Source: UBA830 sp002295635
GTDB lineage: Bacteria; Pseudomonadota; Alphaproteobacteria; MPNO01; UBA830
Direction: 5' to 3'
NCBI GenBank assembly: GCA_002295635.1
Contig: DBHK01000011.1
Span: forward strand, 27,359 to 91,358
Length of the DNA stretch: 64,000 nt
Shown piece after piece: positions 53,418-62,177 of the stretch (positions within the stretch are counted from its first letter, which is position 1; each line of letters opens with the position of its first letter). The position numbers and the translations under genes were made by a program. The notes under the pieces were generated by a model. The model saw only the letters and a list, made by a program, of their open reading frames with translations. It was not told where the DNA came from and did not search any database.

Positions 53418-54053
53418 CTATCGGATAAAGGACATTGCCAAGGCGAATGCTGCGTCAGCGTTTAGATTTGTCGTATCGATGACAGACGCGTCAGCTGCTG
53501 GTGCCAGAGGTGCGACACTGCGGGTACGATCCCGATGGTCCCGTTCCTTCATATCCTGCAGAACGCGCGAAGGTATACTCGGATCACCCTTTTCCTGCAA
53601 CTCTTTTACCCGACGTGCCGCTCTGGTCTCGACACTGGCGTCTATGAAAAACTTATAATCGGCGTTCGGACAAATAAATGTCCCGATATCGCGTCCGTCG
53701 AGTATAGCACCTGGCGCACCGTTAGGCGGTGCGGCAGCAAAGTCCCGCTGCAAGCTTACTAGCGCAACCCGCACATCTGGATTAACGGCTATGACGCCGG
53801 CCGCTTGGCCGACGGCTTCCTGACGCAGAACGGGATCATCAAAATCCAGTTTTACGATATCGATAGCACGGGCAGTCTGCTCTGCGGCTAGCTTATCTTC
53901 TGGGTCTTTTCCAGAGGTAATTAGCGACAGTCCAATCGCGCGGTATAACAGCCCGGTATCCAGATAAGCATAGCCAAGTTCTCTCGCAAGGCGTCGAGAG
54001 AGAGTGCCCTTGCCACTTGCCGCCGGGCCATCTACTGCGATGACAACCGACAC
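53418..54053 (-). CDS. cmk: Cytidylate kinase Cmk
   Basis: The 211-residue product starts at GTG and carries the P-loop AVDGPAASGKGTLSRRLARE, LDTGLLYRAIGLSL, ILDGRDIGTFICPNADYKFF and the lid segment AARRVKELQEKGD. It phosphorylates CMP and dCMP. It follows aroA by two bases and precedes rpsA by about 105 bases, the aroA-cmk-rpsA order found in most proteobacteria. Confidence 0.96.
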   Translation of the reverse strand: MSVVIAVDGPAASGKGTLSRRLARELGYAYLDTGLLYRAIGLSLITSGKDPEDKLAAEQTARAIDIVKLDFDDPVLRQEAVGQAAGVIAVNPDVRVALVSLQRDFAAAPPNGAPGAILDGRDIGTFICPNADYKFFIDASVETRAARRVKELQEKGDPSIPSRVLQDMKERDHRDRTRSVAPLAPAADASVIDTTNLNADAAFALAMSFIR

Positions 54054-54055
54054 CG

Positions 54056-55384
54056 TTAGGCTCCGAAGGGCGCGATGTCGGCGCCTAGGCCAGTCATCAG
54101 GCCGAGAAATCCAGGAAAGCTGGTATCGATCACATCGGCGTCATCGATCACTACTGGCTTCTCAGACACCAGACCCATTACTAGGTAGGTCATAGCGATA
54201 CGATGATCTAGATTGACATTAATCTCGGCGCCGCCCGGTAGCAGTCCGCTCAGACCCGTAACCACGATATCATCACCCTCGGAACGAACCGGAACACCGC
54301 ATGCGGTCAGCCCATCGACAATAGCAGTAAATCGGTCGCTCTCCTTTACCCGCAGCTCAGAAATCCCCCTAAACCGTGTCTCACCGGACGCGACCGCGGC
54401 TGCAATGGCAGCAATTGGATATTCGTCGATCATCGATGGTGAACGCGTGGCAGGCACATCTACGCCAGTCAGTGGCCCGTATCGAAACGACATATCTGCG
54501 ATCGGCTCACCGACCGTTTTGCGCATATTGTTCATCTCAATATTGGCACCCATTTCCTTCAATGTCTGAAAGAGGCCGGCACGCAGCGGATTAATACCCA
54601 CATTTTTGATAATTATCTCCGACCCCGGAACTACTAGCGCCGCGACACCGGGAAACGCCGCAGAGGATGGATCACCGGGGATGCTTATTTCTTGCGCTTC
54701 CAGCTCGGCATACCCATGGAGTGAAATGTATCGGCCGCCGTTTCCAACCGGCACAATTTCAAGCTCTGCACCGAACGCTCTCAGCATGTTTTCGGTATGG
54801 TCTCGTGTTGCCTCACGTTCCCTCACGGTTGTGGTGCCGGGTGTATTTAGACCCGAAAAAAGAATAGACGATTTCACTTGTGCGGACGGTACCGGTACAT
54901 CGTAATCAATCGGAATGGGTTCAGCGGCCCCATATACCACCATCGGCATGCGTTCCTCGTCGGTGAAATCAAACACAGCGCCGCAGCGGGACAATGGGTC
55001 GATCACACGGTCCATCGGCCGCGAGCGCAGAGAGCGATCACCTGTCACATAAGCTTTCAGATCGTGCGAAGCCATCAAACCCAGTAAGAGCCGCGCCGCC
55101 GTACCGGAATTTCCGAGATCAAGAACATCCTCCGGCGAGGTTAGCCCACCCACTCCAACACCATCGACAACCCAAGACTCCCCCGATTTGTCGATACTGA
55201 CGCCAAGTGCCCGCAGAGCATCGGCAGTGCGAAGCACATCTTCCGATTCAAGCAAGCCACATACTTTGGTGCTACCGACCGCGACGGCACCAATCATCAA
55301 CGCCCTGTGCGATATGGATTTATCGCCGGGGACACTGATCGTGCCATTGAGAGCTGTACCGGAGCGAGCTGCTAGCTTAGTCAA
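54056..55384 (-). CDS. aroA: 3-phosphoshikimate 1-carboxyvinyltransferase AroA (EPSP synthase)
   Basis: From a TTG start with an AGGA ribosome site seven bases away the product is 442 residues and begins MTKLAARSG, directly before the conserved ISVPGDKSISHRALMIGAVA. LGNSGTAARLLLGLMA and ELRVKESDRFTAIVDGL are EPSP-synthase signatures. It transfers enolpyruvate from PEP to shikimate-3-phosphate. An ATG at 55438 or TTG at 55450 would add 18-22 residues outside the family; they cannot be excluded. It is divergent from the TIGR02300 gene. Confidence 0.94.
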   Translation of the reverse strand: MTKLAARSGTALNGTISVPGDKSISHRALMIGAVAVGSTKVCGLLESEDVLRTADALRALGVSIDKSGESWVVDGVGVGGLTSPEDVLDLGNSGTAARLLLGLMASHDLKAYVTGDRSLRSRPMDRVIDPLSRCGAVFDFTDEERMPMVVYGAAEPIPIDYDVPVPSAQVKSSILFSGLNTPGTTTVREREATRDHTENMLRAFGAELEIVPVGNGGRYISLHGYAELEAQEISIPGDPSSAAFPGVAALVVPGSEIIIKNVGINPLRAGLFQTLKEMGANIEMNNMRKTVGEPIADMSFRYGPLTGVDVPATRSPSMIDEYPIAAIAAAVASGETRFRGISELRVKESDRFTAIVDGLTACGVPVRSEGDDIVVTGLSGLLPGGAEINVNLDHRIAMTYLVMGLVSEKPVVIDDADVIDTSFPGFLGLMTGLGADIAPFGA

Positions 55385-55553
55385 ATCCTCATCCTGAGTT
55401 TGGGTCCGGACCAAATATTTCGACCAGTTCCGTACCATAATTCTCGGCAAAATAAAGGTGCCGAAATATCCCTAGGCTGATTTTGCTTTTGACAGCCATC
55501 GTTGAACATGTCAAAGGCTGCAGGTCTGATGCAAATACTTAATGGAGACCAAC

Positions 55554-55946
55554 TTGGCTAAGCCAGAATGGGGTTTGAAACGATCGTGCCTAAGCTGTGG
55601 TGCTCGTTTTTACGACATGCAGAGTAACCCGATAATCTGTCCATCCTGTCAGGCAGAATTCGATCCACTAGCTCTTGTCCGGCCAAAGCGGGCCCGAACG
55701 GCTGCAAGCCAAGCGAAGGCCAAAGCCCAAGAGAAAGTTTCACCCGAAGAAGCGGTGACAGAGGAAGACGAACTTCTTGTCGACGACGATGACTCGCTGG
55801 ATGTTGGTGACGAGATCGATTTAGACAATGATTCCGATGATGATATCCTCGCCGAGGATGGGGATGGGCCAGATCTTGACGAAGACCCCGACGTCACGGA
55901 AGCACTTGGTAACGCTGAGGACGACAGCGAAAATCATGAATCCTGA
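55554..55946 (+). CDS. TIGR02300 family zinc-ribbon protein with acidic tail
   Basis: The product (130 residues) begins MAKPEWGLKRSCLSCGARFY when started at TTG, which has a GGAGA ribosome site five bases away and gives the family's own N-terminus; the ATG four codons earlier overlaps that ribosome site. Two CxxC pairs (CLSC and CPSC) form a zinc ribbon in the first 35 residues. From residue about 65 the chain is almost wholly Asp/Glu/Ser. The function of this alphaproteobacterial family is unknown. A tRNA-Ala gene follows on the same strand. Confidence 0.88.
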   Translation: MAKPEWGLKRSCLSCGARFYDMQSNPIICPSCQAEFDPLALVRPKRARTAASQAKAKAQEKVSPEEAVTEEDELLVDDDDSLDVGDEIDLDNDSDDDILAEDGDGPDLDEDPDVTEALGNAEDDSENHES

Positions 55947-56007
55947 AAATTAGTTATTGCGGCTACTCTCGCGTCGAAATAGAGTACGCGCCGCAAAATC
56001 ATACTTC

Positions 56008-56083
<76 letters not shown>

Positions 56084-56560
56084 ATTCCCTGAGCATTATC
56101 ATCACATTACCGAAAGGCCTAATTTGTGGTCGAACTGAATGACTCTACGGAAGTTTTCGGCAAGCCTTTTTCTAATCAGTCTACCGTCCAGTATATTATT
56201 TTAAAAGTTTCACCCAAATCTATCTTCATTAGAAAAATTTATAACATTGGCATCCAGTGAGCTCATTTTCGCTCATGACTGGTTAGCAAAACCGTTCCCG
56301 AATTTGTTTGGTCTCCAATATCGGAATCACATGATGAGTCTCTATCCGATTATTTGAGAAGATGATTCCCACAATCAGTTGGGTAAACAAGCCCATTTTA
56401 GGCACTTTAGTCGTACTACATATAGGTCGTTGATAAGACACGACACACAGTTCAAAATCGTGGTAGGTTGAAAAATACCACTGGAATTCCCATATAGTTA
56501 TTAGTCGTAGCTGAGTCGGGCTTGTAACCCTAATTGCCCACTTAGTTGAGGAGAATTCCA
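56084..56560. other. AT-rich intergenic stretch upstream of hsp20
   Basis: About 480 bases lie between tRNA-Ala and the Hsp20 gene. A hairpin-like inverted repeat with arms CCAGTGAGC and GCTC-ATG-ACTGG (about 56254-56282) is present, followed on the minus strand by an interrupted T-run. A 94-codon minus-strand frame here looks non-coding. The heat-shock promoter for hsp20 should be in this stretch but no convincing sigma-32 boxes were identified. Confidence 0.4.
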
Positions 56561-57010
56561 ATGACACGCCTCTCGTTGTTTAATAGTCCATTTCTACTCG
56601 GATTTGATGAGCTAGAAAGGGCTTTGGATCGCGTGAGCAAATCCTCATCCGAGGGTTATCCCCCTTATAATATTGAACGTACAGGAGAGAATGACATCCG
56701 GATTACGCTCGCTGTGGCCGGATTCGCTCGAGAAGACTTGTCAATAAAAGTTGAGGCCGCCCAGCTCGTTATACGGGGGAAGCAGAACGACGATTTGGGC
56801 CGAGAATTTTTGCATCGGGGCATTGCGGCACGTGAGTTCCAGCGGTCTTTCCTGCTAGCCTCAGGTATCAGCGTTATCGGCGCGGAACTTGACAATGGAT
56901 TGTTGCACATAAGTCTTGAGCGACCAGTCGTCGAAACGCTCTCGCGCACGATCGAAATCAATACCCGGGGCCAAGAACGGCAAACTAAACTGAAGGCGGT
57001 AGAAGTTTAA
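56561..57010 (+). CDS. Hsp20/alpha-crystallin small heat shock protein (IbpA-like)
   Basis: The 149-residue product begins MTRLSLFNSPFLLGFDELER and has the alpha-crystallin domain from about residue 32: PPYNIERTGENDIRITLAVA, FAREDLSIKVEAAQLVIRGK, the HRGIAAREFQRSFLLA strand and LDNGLLHISLERPV. It is a holdase like IbpA/HspD of alphaproteobacteria. The ATG has a GAGGAG ribosome site eight bases upstream. A DUF1150 gene follows 68 bases later, the usual neighbour. Confidence 0.94.
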   Translation: MTRLSLFNSPFLLGFDELERALDRVSKSSSEGYPPYNIERTGENDIRITLAVAGFAREDLSIKVEAAQLVIRGKQNDDLGREFLHRGIAAREFQRSFLLASGISVIGAELDNGLLHISLERPVVETLSRTIEINTRGQERQTKLKAVEV

Positions 57011-57078
57011 GTAGGACGAAACATATTTTCTTGTAGGTATAAAACGTCCAGCGTTAACTCAAGGCAAGGTGGAGAAAG

Positions 57079-57300
57079 ATGCACAATAGTGAAATAGCGA
57101 AAAATTTTATTAGCCCGGCAGATTTTGAAATGATGGGTATGCATAATGTCGCTTATATAAAAAAAGTCATTGAGAACGGGTCATCTCGCTTTGGCGTTTA
57201 TGCGGCTAATGGTGCGGAAATCGCGCTGATGGATGTCGAACGCGACGTAGCTTTTGCGACCGTCCGACAGCACGACATGGAACCGCTAAGCGTTCACTAA
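57079..57300 (+). CDS. DUF1150 family protein
   Basis: The 73-residue product has ISPADFEMMGMHNVAYIKKV and YAANGAEIALMDVERDVAFA, the two conserved parts of DUF1150. These small proteins follow hsp20 in many alphaproteobacteria and may be heat-shock related; no function is established. A GGTGGAGAAAG ribosome site precedes the ATG. The gene converges with ptsN. Confidence 0.9.
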   Translation: MHNSEIAKNFISPADFEMMGMHNVAYIKKVIENGSSRFGVYAANGAEIALMDVERDVAFATVRQHDMEPLSVH

Positions 57301-57314
57301 CTTCGAGCCCAGGA

Positions 57315-57367
57315 GAGGCACAACCGGTTCACTCCTCACCCACTCAGGCCGCGTGAGTGTGTGCCTC
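57315..57367. repeat. Nested inverted repeats between the DUF1150 and ptsN genes
   Basis: GAGGCACA (57315-57322) pairs with TGTGCCTC (57360-57367), and inside it CACTCA (57341-57346) pairs with TGAGTG (57354-57359). The structure spans the ptsN stop codon between two convergent genes. It may act as a two-sided transcript end, but there is no T-run on either strand. Confidence 0.4.
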
Positions 57368-57808
57368 TTGGGTCAGCAAACTAAATATTCGCTCCGGAGT
57401 CTTAGCTAATCTCAGCTTGTCGCACTTTGCCGCATTGCGAAGAACGCGTGAGATTCTGGCTAACGCTTTGAGGTGGTCTGCCCCAACTAGTTCTGGGGCT
57501 AGTAAAAGGAAAATCAGATCTACCGGCTCACCATCGATCGCGTCGAAGTCGACAGGATTGTCAAGCTTCGCAAAACATCCGAACAGGTGATCGAGATCAG
57601 GAATTTTGCCATGAGGAATAGCGATACCGCTTCCCACTCCGGTAGTCCCTAAGCGTTCTCGTTCCATAAGAACTTCAAAAATTTCGTGTTCCTCAAGCCC
57701 GGTTTTACTCGCTGCTTTACCAGCGAGTTCCCGAAGTGCGTTTTTCTTGCTTCCCGCCTCGAGCGATATGACTATGCGGTCCGCACTGAGAATGTCTTCT
57801 ATTTCCAA
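57344..57808 (-). CDS. ptsN: Nitrogen PTS EIIA protein PtsN
   Basis: The 154-residue EIIA-type protein carries the phosphorylated histidine H66 in GVGSGIAIPHGKIPDLDHLF, with VDLIFLLLAPELVGADHLK in the C-terminal half. PtsN links the EI-Ntr/NPr phosphorelay to nitrogen and potassium homeostasis. The start is TTG with a GGAG ribosome site seven bases away. It lies downstream of rpoN as in other proteobacteria, but without hpf between them. Confidence 0.94.
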   Translation of the reverse strand: MEIEDILSADRIVISLEAGSKKNALRELAGKAASKTGLEEHEIFEVLMERERLGTTGVGSGIAIPHGKIPDLDHLFGCFAKLDNPVDFDAIDGEPVDLIFLLLAPELVGADHLKALARISRVLRNAAKCDKLRLAKTPERIFSLLTQEAHTHAA

Positions 57809-58204
57809 AAGTCGTCTCCAGCCCTTCTAAACTGTGGGCCTCTCAGGCCCAAACAGTGTCCAATCAGCATTTCGGCTAAAGCTTAGATAGAGCAATCTCA
57901 TACCAATATTTTCCGTTACTAGACCCTTAACGCTCAGCCAGACGCTACCATCTTAAGTATCTCTTCAAGATCTTTCCGAGAGGGAATTGACTGAAATCCG
58001 GTTAATGGTCACTGGTCGCAACCTGCTCAATTAAAACTGTAGATCTCATTAACCGTTCTTCGTGGAAGTCTGGCCACGGTCTATAATTCTTGTTCTAACA
58101 ATATGAGTGATTCCTGTTTTATCACTCAGAGTGCCGGAAAATAACACCGCGGATAGGCGAGTCAATAGAGTCGAGGAAGTGACTTTTAACGTAGGAAAGG
58201 CCCT
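57809..58204 (-). other. rpoN-ptsN spacer lacking an hpf gene
   Basis: In most alphaproteobacteria a ribosome hibernation factor gene (hpf/raiA) of about 190 codons lies here. The minus strand of this 396-base stretch has stops in all frames and I find none of the N-terminal hpf patterns. It looks like a degraded or deleted remnant, or simple regulatory spacer. Confidence 0.5.
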
Positions 58205-59818
58205 TTATAAGGTCAGAATGGCCTTCTCGCGCCGCCGATCAACCGACGACGGGATATCCATAGCTTCTCGGTATTTAGCAACCGTTCGCCGGGCAATCGC
58301 GATACCTTCTTCGCGCAGGATACCGACGATTCTATCGTCGGACAGAATGCTCTCTGGGGTTTCACGACTGATCAGACACCTGATCCGGAAGCGGACGGAT
58401 TCGGATGATCGCCCCCCGCCTCCCTCGCCCCGGCCAACCGCTGAATTAAAAAAATATTTCATCTCAAAGGTACCGCGGCTCATGCTTAGATATTTGGCCC
58501 GGGTTACCCGGCTTACCGTGCTTTCATGAACGTTAATCTCCTCTGCAATGTCTCTGAGGGTGAGTGGTTTAAGAAACTCTACCCCTCGCTCAAAGAAGGC
58601 CTCTTGCTGATTAACTATTTCGGAAGCGACCTTGAGGATTGTCTCTGCCCGCTGATGCAACGCTCTTACCAACCAGCGTGCCGACTGAAGCCGGTCATTT
58701 AGAAATGCTCTATCTTCCTTTGTTCGGGCTTGCCGCCGAACATCTAGGTAGAAGAGGTTGTTGACTAGGGCCCGGGGCATAATGTCATTGTTCAGTTCTA
58801 CAACCCAGCCTTTCTCGGTACAATGAACAAACACATCGGGAACCACTAGTTGCGAAACTTCGTGATTAAAACCGGAGGCAGGGCGAGGATTCAGTTCTTT
58901 GATCTCTGCAACCATCTGGAGCAGATCTTCAGCATCTACCTCACAAAGGCGACGGAGTTGACTAAAACTTCGTTTGCCCAAAAGCCCGAGATTATCAAGC
59001 AGCACCTGCATTGCGGGGTCAAGCCGATCCTTTTCGTGCAGCTGAAGGGCGAGACATTCCGCAAGTGTTCGGCCAAACACACCGGGTGGATCCATCTGCT
59101 GACATTTCTCGAGGGTCTGTTCGACTAGGTCGATAGAGCAGCCAAGCGCTAGCGCAACTGATTCCAGATCTCCCGAGAACCAGCCATTATCGTCAAGCAT
59201 ATCGATTAGGTAGCGTGCGATCATAATCTCAGTAGGAGTATCCAGATCGATATTAACCTGTCCGATCAAGTAATCCCGGAGAGTGGATTTTTCCGCGGCG
59301 GTGTTCGCAAGATTATAGACTCTATGATCAAAGTCATATTCGCCGGCCCCGCCCTTGTCCCTACTCGACCGGTAAATCTCATCGACGGCTATATCAAGAG
59401 ACGGCCAATCAGAAGCAGATACCGTTTCGTAAACATTCTCTATATCTGTATCAAGGGACCGGGAACCTTGGCTCATCGTCCCGGATATCGTATTTTCAAC
59501 GGACCAGGCCAAAGGCTCAATATCATCATTGTCCGGATCGTCCGTGTAAGAAGAACCAACTTTGTTGTCACTATCAAGATCCGAGGCTCTAACAGCTTGA
59601 TCCAACTTCGGGCCGCGATCTCTCAGATCTTCGGAACTTCTCTCCAGGACACCCCTCGGCTCCTCGAGTTCAAGCAGAGGATTCTGCGCAACTTCTTCCT
59701 CGATAAATTTCTGTAACTCCACATTAGACATTTGCAGCAGCTTAATAGCCTGCTGCAGGTCAGGCGTTATCACCAAGTTTTGGCCCTGGCGAAGGCTCAA
59801 CTTTGATTTGAGCACCAT
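58205..59818 (-). CDS. rpoN: RNA polymerase sigma-54 factor RpoN
   Basis: The 537-residue product has the activator-binding region I (LSLRQGQNLVITPDLQQAIK, then LLQMSNVELQKFIEEEVAQN), an acidic linker, the core-binding region (PGVFGRTLAECLALQL), the HTH (LTLRDIAEEINVHESTVSRV) and the RpoN box ARRTVAKYREAM near the C-terminus. It directs polymerase to -24/-12 promoters with enhancer proteins. It follows lptB by 33 bases in the lptC-lptA-lptB-rpoN run. Confidence 0.97.
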   Translation of the reverse strand: MVLKSKLSLRQGQNLVITPDLQQAIKLLQMSNVELQKFIEEEVAQNPLLELEEPRGVLERSSEDLRDRGPKLDQAVRASDLDSDNKVGSSYTDDPDNDDIEPLAWSVENTISGTMSQGSRSLDTDIENVYETVSASDWPSLDIAVDEIYRSSRDKGGAGEYDFDHRVYNLANTAAEKSTLRDYLIGQVNIDLDTPTEIMIARYLIDMLDDNGWFSGDLESVALALGCSIDLVEQTLEKCQQMDPPGVFGRTLAECLALQLHEKDRLDPAMQVLLDNLGLLGKRSFSQLRRLCEVDAEDLLQMVAEIKELNPRPASGFNHEVSQLVVPDVFVHCTEKGWVVELNNDIMPRALVNNLFYLDVRRQARTKEDRAFLNDRLQSARWLVRALHQRAETILKVASEIVNQQEAFFERGVEFLKPLTLRDIAEEINVHESTVSRVTRAKYLSMSRGTFEMKYFFNSAVGRGEGGGGRSSESVRFRIRCLISRETPESILSDDRIVGILREEGIAIARRTVAKYREAMDIPSSVDRRREKAILTL

Positions 59819-59851
59819 TTAGACGAGAATCACAAACACTTGCTCAAAGTC

Positions 59852-60637
59852 CTATAGGCTGAATCTATCGCCAAGGTAAACTCGTCTTACATCCTCGTGT
59901 GCTACTATTTCTGAGGGTGCGCCTTCCATTAGGACAGCGCCATCATGAAGAATATATGCCCGATCAACGATGTCGAGCGTTTCCCGAACATTATGGTCCG
60001 TAATCAACACCCCGATTCCGCGATCTTTTAAATGCCTGACCAAGCTACGGATATCATCCACGGCTATCGGATCAATACCCGCGAAAGGCTCATCTAATAG
60101 CATGAAGTTAGGGTTGGATGCCAGAGCCCTGGCAATCTCAACACGTCGCCGTTCACCTCCAGATAGGGCCAATGCGGGCGTGCGACGCAGATGGCTGACC
60201 GAAAATTCGGCAAGTAGTTCCTCAAGCCTCGCCTCGCGTCGTACAGGGTTATCATCCGTGACTTCAAGAACCGCGCGAATATTATTTTCAACGGTCATAC
60301 CCCTAAAGATCGACGCCTCCTGCGGCAAATAGCCGATCCCAAGTCGAGACCGTCGGTACATGGGCAGGCCGGTGACGTCTTGCCCGTCAAGAGCAATGGA
60401 CCCGTAATCGGCAGCTATAAGTCCGGTCACGATATAAAAACAAGTCGTCTTGCCAGCACCATTAGGCCCCAAGAGACCAACGGCCTCACCTCGCCTCAAA
60501 ATCATACTGACGTCTCTAAGCACCGGTCGTTTTTTATAGCGCTTACCGACCTTAATAACTTCGAGGCCTTCATTCTGCGCTACTAAGCGCGGTCCTTCAT
60601 CATCCGCGATCATTGCTCTAGCGTCTTGGTTTTTCAC
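59852..60637 (-). CDS. lptB: LPS export ABC transporter ATP-binding protein LptB
   Basis: The 261-residue ATPase has Walker A GLLGPNGAGKTTCFYIVTGL, the Q-loop region GIGYLPQEASIFRGMTVE, signature ALSGGERRRVEIARAL, Walker B FMLLDEPFAGIDPIAV and H-loop ITDHNVRETL, all characteristic of LptB. It powers LPS extraction from the inner membrane with LptFG. It overlaps lptA by four bases. Confidence 0.97.
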   Translation of the reverse strand: MKNQDARAMIADDEGPRLVAQNEGLEVIKVGKRYKKRPVLRDVSMILRRGEAVGLLGPNGAGKTTCFYIVTGLIAADYGSIALDGQDVTGLPMYRRSRLGIGYLPQEASIFRGMTVENNIRAVLEVTDDNPVRREARLEELLAEFSVSHLRRTPALALSGGERRRVEIARALASNPNFMLLDEPFAGIDPIAVDDIRSLVRHLKDRGIGVLITDHNVRETLDIVDRAYILHDGAVLMEGAPSEIVAHEDVRRVYLGDRFSL

Positions 60638-61482
60638 TGTATGTTTCCTCTCTCGGAGGAGTCATTCTTTCGTCGCCGAATATCGCTGTCATGCGTGAAA
60701 ATACCCTGAACACCACTTTGGCCACGGCCGAACAATTTGCTTACTCCCGTATTAAGGTTCACCTCAGCATATTCCCCGTTTAGTTGGTCATTGCCGCGTG
60801 TAATTTTAACTTGTCCGGTGAGCGTCGCAATACCGGTTTCAATATCGTAAACTCCGCGTTTAGATCGAACGATCTCATCCGGCGTGGTAATAACTACATT
60901 ATCAAACGCATCTACTTTACGGACTTGGGACTTGCCGTTCGCATCTTTAGCAAAATATGCCGTTAAGGCATCGGCGCGCAGCTTGTTCTCGCCCCGCGTG
61001 GCAATTGCGTTGCCGCGAGCTACCGCAAGATTACGTTTTTCCCAATATTCTATGCTATCCCGCGCTGTTATTTGGTCGGTTTTAGTCTCAATCCGAGAAC
61101 CGCCGGTGAGGATTAGAATGCCTTGGTCGACATCGTAAACTGCGTTGTCCCCAAAGGCCTTTTGGGTTGGCGTAACGATACGTACATGGCCGACAGCGTG
61201 TATCCTCCAGATATCTGTGCCACCAGCCGCTGTCTCCCGATAATAGGCGCTCAGAGTATCAGCGAATACCGCAACATCACCCTGCGCCGCCCGGGCATTG
61301 CCGCGGGCTATATAGGCCTTATTTTTCTGCTGCCATTCAATTCCGTCTTCAGCATTAATTTCTATCGGTTTATCACGAGACTGCCCGGGCAGCCCCAAAC
61401 CCTGAGCCTGGGCCGAAAACGCCAGAGCAATTATAATAACCGCTTCGGGCCCCAATAACCGAAATCGAAAAGCTGATCTCAT
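60634..61482 (-). CDS. lptA: LPS transport periplasmic protein LptA with duplicated OstA domain
   Basis: The 282-residue protein has a signal peptide (about residues 1-27, ending AQAQG) and two consecutive OstA-like blocks. The first runs about residues 40-125 (KPIEINAEDGIEWQQKNKAY, then GNARAAQGDVAVFADTLSAY) and the second about 127-225 (ARDSIEYWEKRNLAVARGNA, then GENKLRADALTAYFAKDANG). LptA forms the beta-jellyroll bridge carrying LPS across the periplasm. Typical LptA has one block and under 200 residues. It overlaps lptC and lptB by four bases. Confidence 0.9.
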   Translation of the reverse strand: MRSAFRFRLLGPEAVIIIALAFSAQAQGLGLPGQSRDKPIEINAEDGIEWQQKNKAYIARGNARAAQGDVAVFADTLSAYYRETAAGGTDIWRIHAVGHVRIVTPTQKAFGDNAVYDVDQGILILTGGSRIETKTDQITARDSIEYWEKRNLAVARGNAIATRGENKLRADALTAYFAKDANGKSQVRKVDAFDNVVITTPDEIVRSKRGVYDIETGIATLTGQVKITRGNDQLNGEYAEVNLNTGVSKLFGRGQSGVQGIFTHDSDIRRRKNDSSERGNIQ

Positions 61483-62174
61483 TTTGCGTCTCTCGGTTTG
61501 GCCGTCACCGGAAAGATCACCATGCTTGATTTACCGCGAAAAATTATCCGGTCACCGCTGTCAAGAATTCTAAAGCCTTCCGCGTTGACTATTCCGAAAG
61601 GCCCCTGTCCACGCACCTTGGTATCACCTGCAGCGGCGGCTTTACGGAAGTCTATGCGAGCCTCCTCCGTCTGGAATTCATATCCGTCTTCGTGAAACAG
61701 GTCGACGCCACCAACCAGATTGAGTACCTCCAACTTACGCCAGAACCTGCCTCGCGGCGCGGAAATAGCCACCCAGGAATTGCTAGCAAGCGTCACATCT
61801 GCCTTGGGCCGGCTCAAATTGACGCCCTCATCACCATAAACATCATGGGCCACTGCGTCCGCCGTTACTGAAAATGGTCGATTTTCACCGTCTACACCCG
61901 TGAACCTGGCGTTTACCACCCTTTGCCCGCGCTCAATTTTTACTTTGAGATCCGAGATCCCGACGGTAAATTGTTCGGGTTTAGGTTTGAACTCCGGCCA
62001 GATCACAACTAATAGTAGAATAATGACAGCGACGGCCGGCAGCGCGTACTTCATAAGTATAACGAAACGGCTGTAGCGCGACCGGTACCGAGGCATTTGT
62101 GGCGATTCTATTGCTGAGTCGGATTCGTCGCCCACTGTCAAATGGATTTCAGGCTTTCGCAACACTATTACCAC
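61479..62174 (-). CDS. lptC: LPS export system inner-membrane protein LptC
   Basis: The 231-residue bitopic protein has a membrane helix at about residues 40-60 (ALPAVAVIILLLVVIWP) followed by a beta-jellyroll domain in the periplasm (DLKVKIERGQRVVNARFTGV, LNLVGGVDLFHEDGYEFQTE). It passes LPS from LptBFG to LptA. The start is GTG, three bases after the kdsD stop. It overlaps lptA by four bases. Confidence 0.9.
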   Translation of the reverse strand: MVIVLRKPEIHLTVGDESDSAIESPQMPRYRSRYSRFVILMKYALPAVAVIILLLVVIWPEFKPKPEQFTVGISDLKVKIERGQRVVNARFTGVDGENRPFSVTADAVAHDVYGDEGVNLSRPKADVTLASNSWVAISAPRGRFWRKLEVLNLVGGVDLFHEDGYEFQTEEARIDFRKAAAAGDTKVRGQGPFGIVNAEGFRILDSGDRIIFRGKSSMVIFPVTAKPRDAK

Positions 62175-62177
62175 TCA

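Noticed and set aside
56283..56567. Minus-strand frame of 94 codons upstream of hsp20
   Set aside because: It covers the hsp20 promoter region and ribosome site, has no family pattern, no ribosome site and an unusual residue mix rich in Ile, Thr and Phe.
58107..58529. Plus-strand frame of 140 codons antisense to rpoN
   Set aside because: Most of it is the shadow of the conserved RpoN C-terminus; no ribosome site or family similarity.
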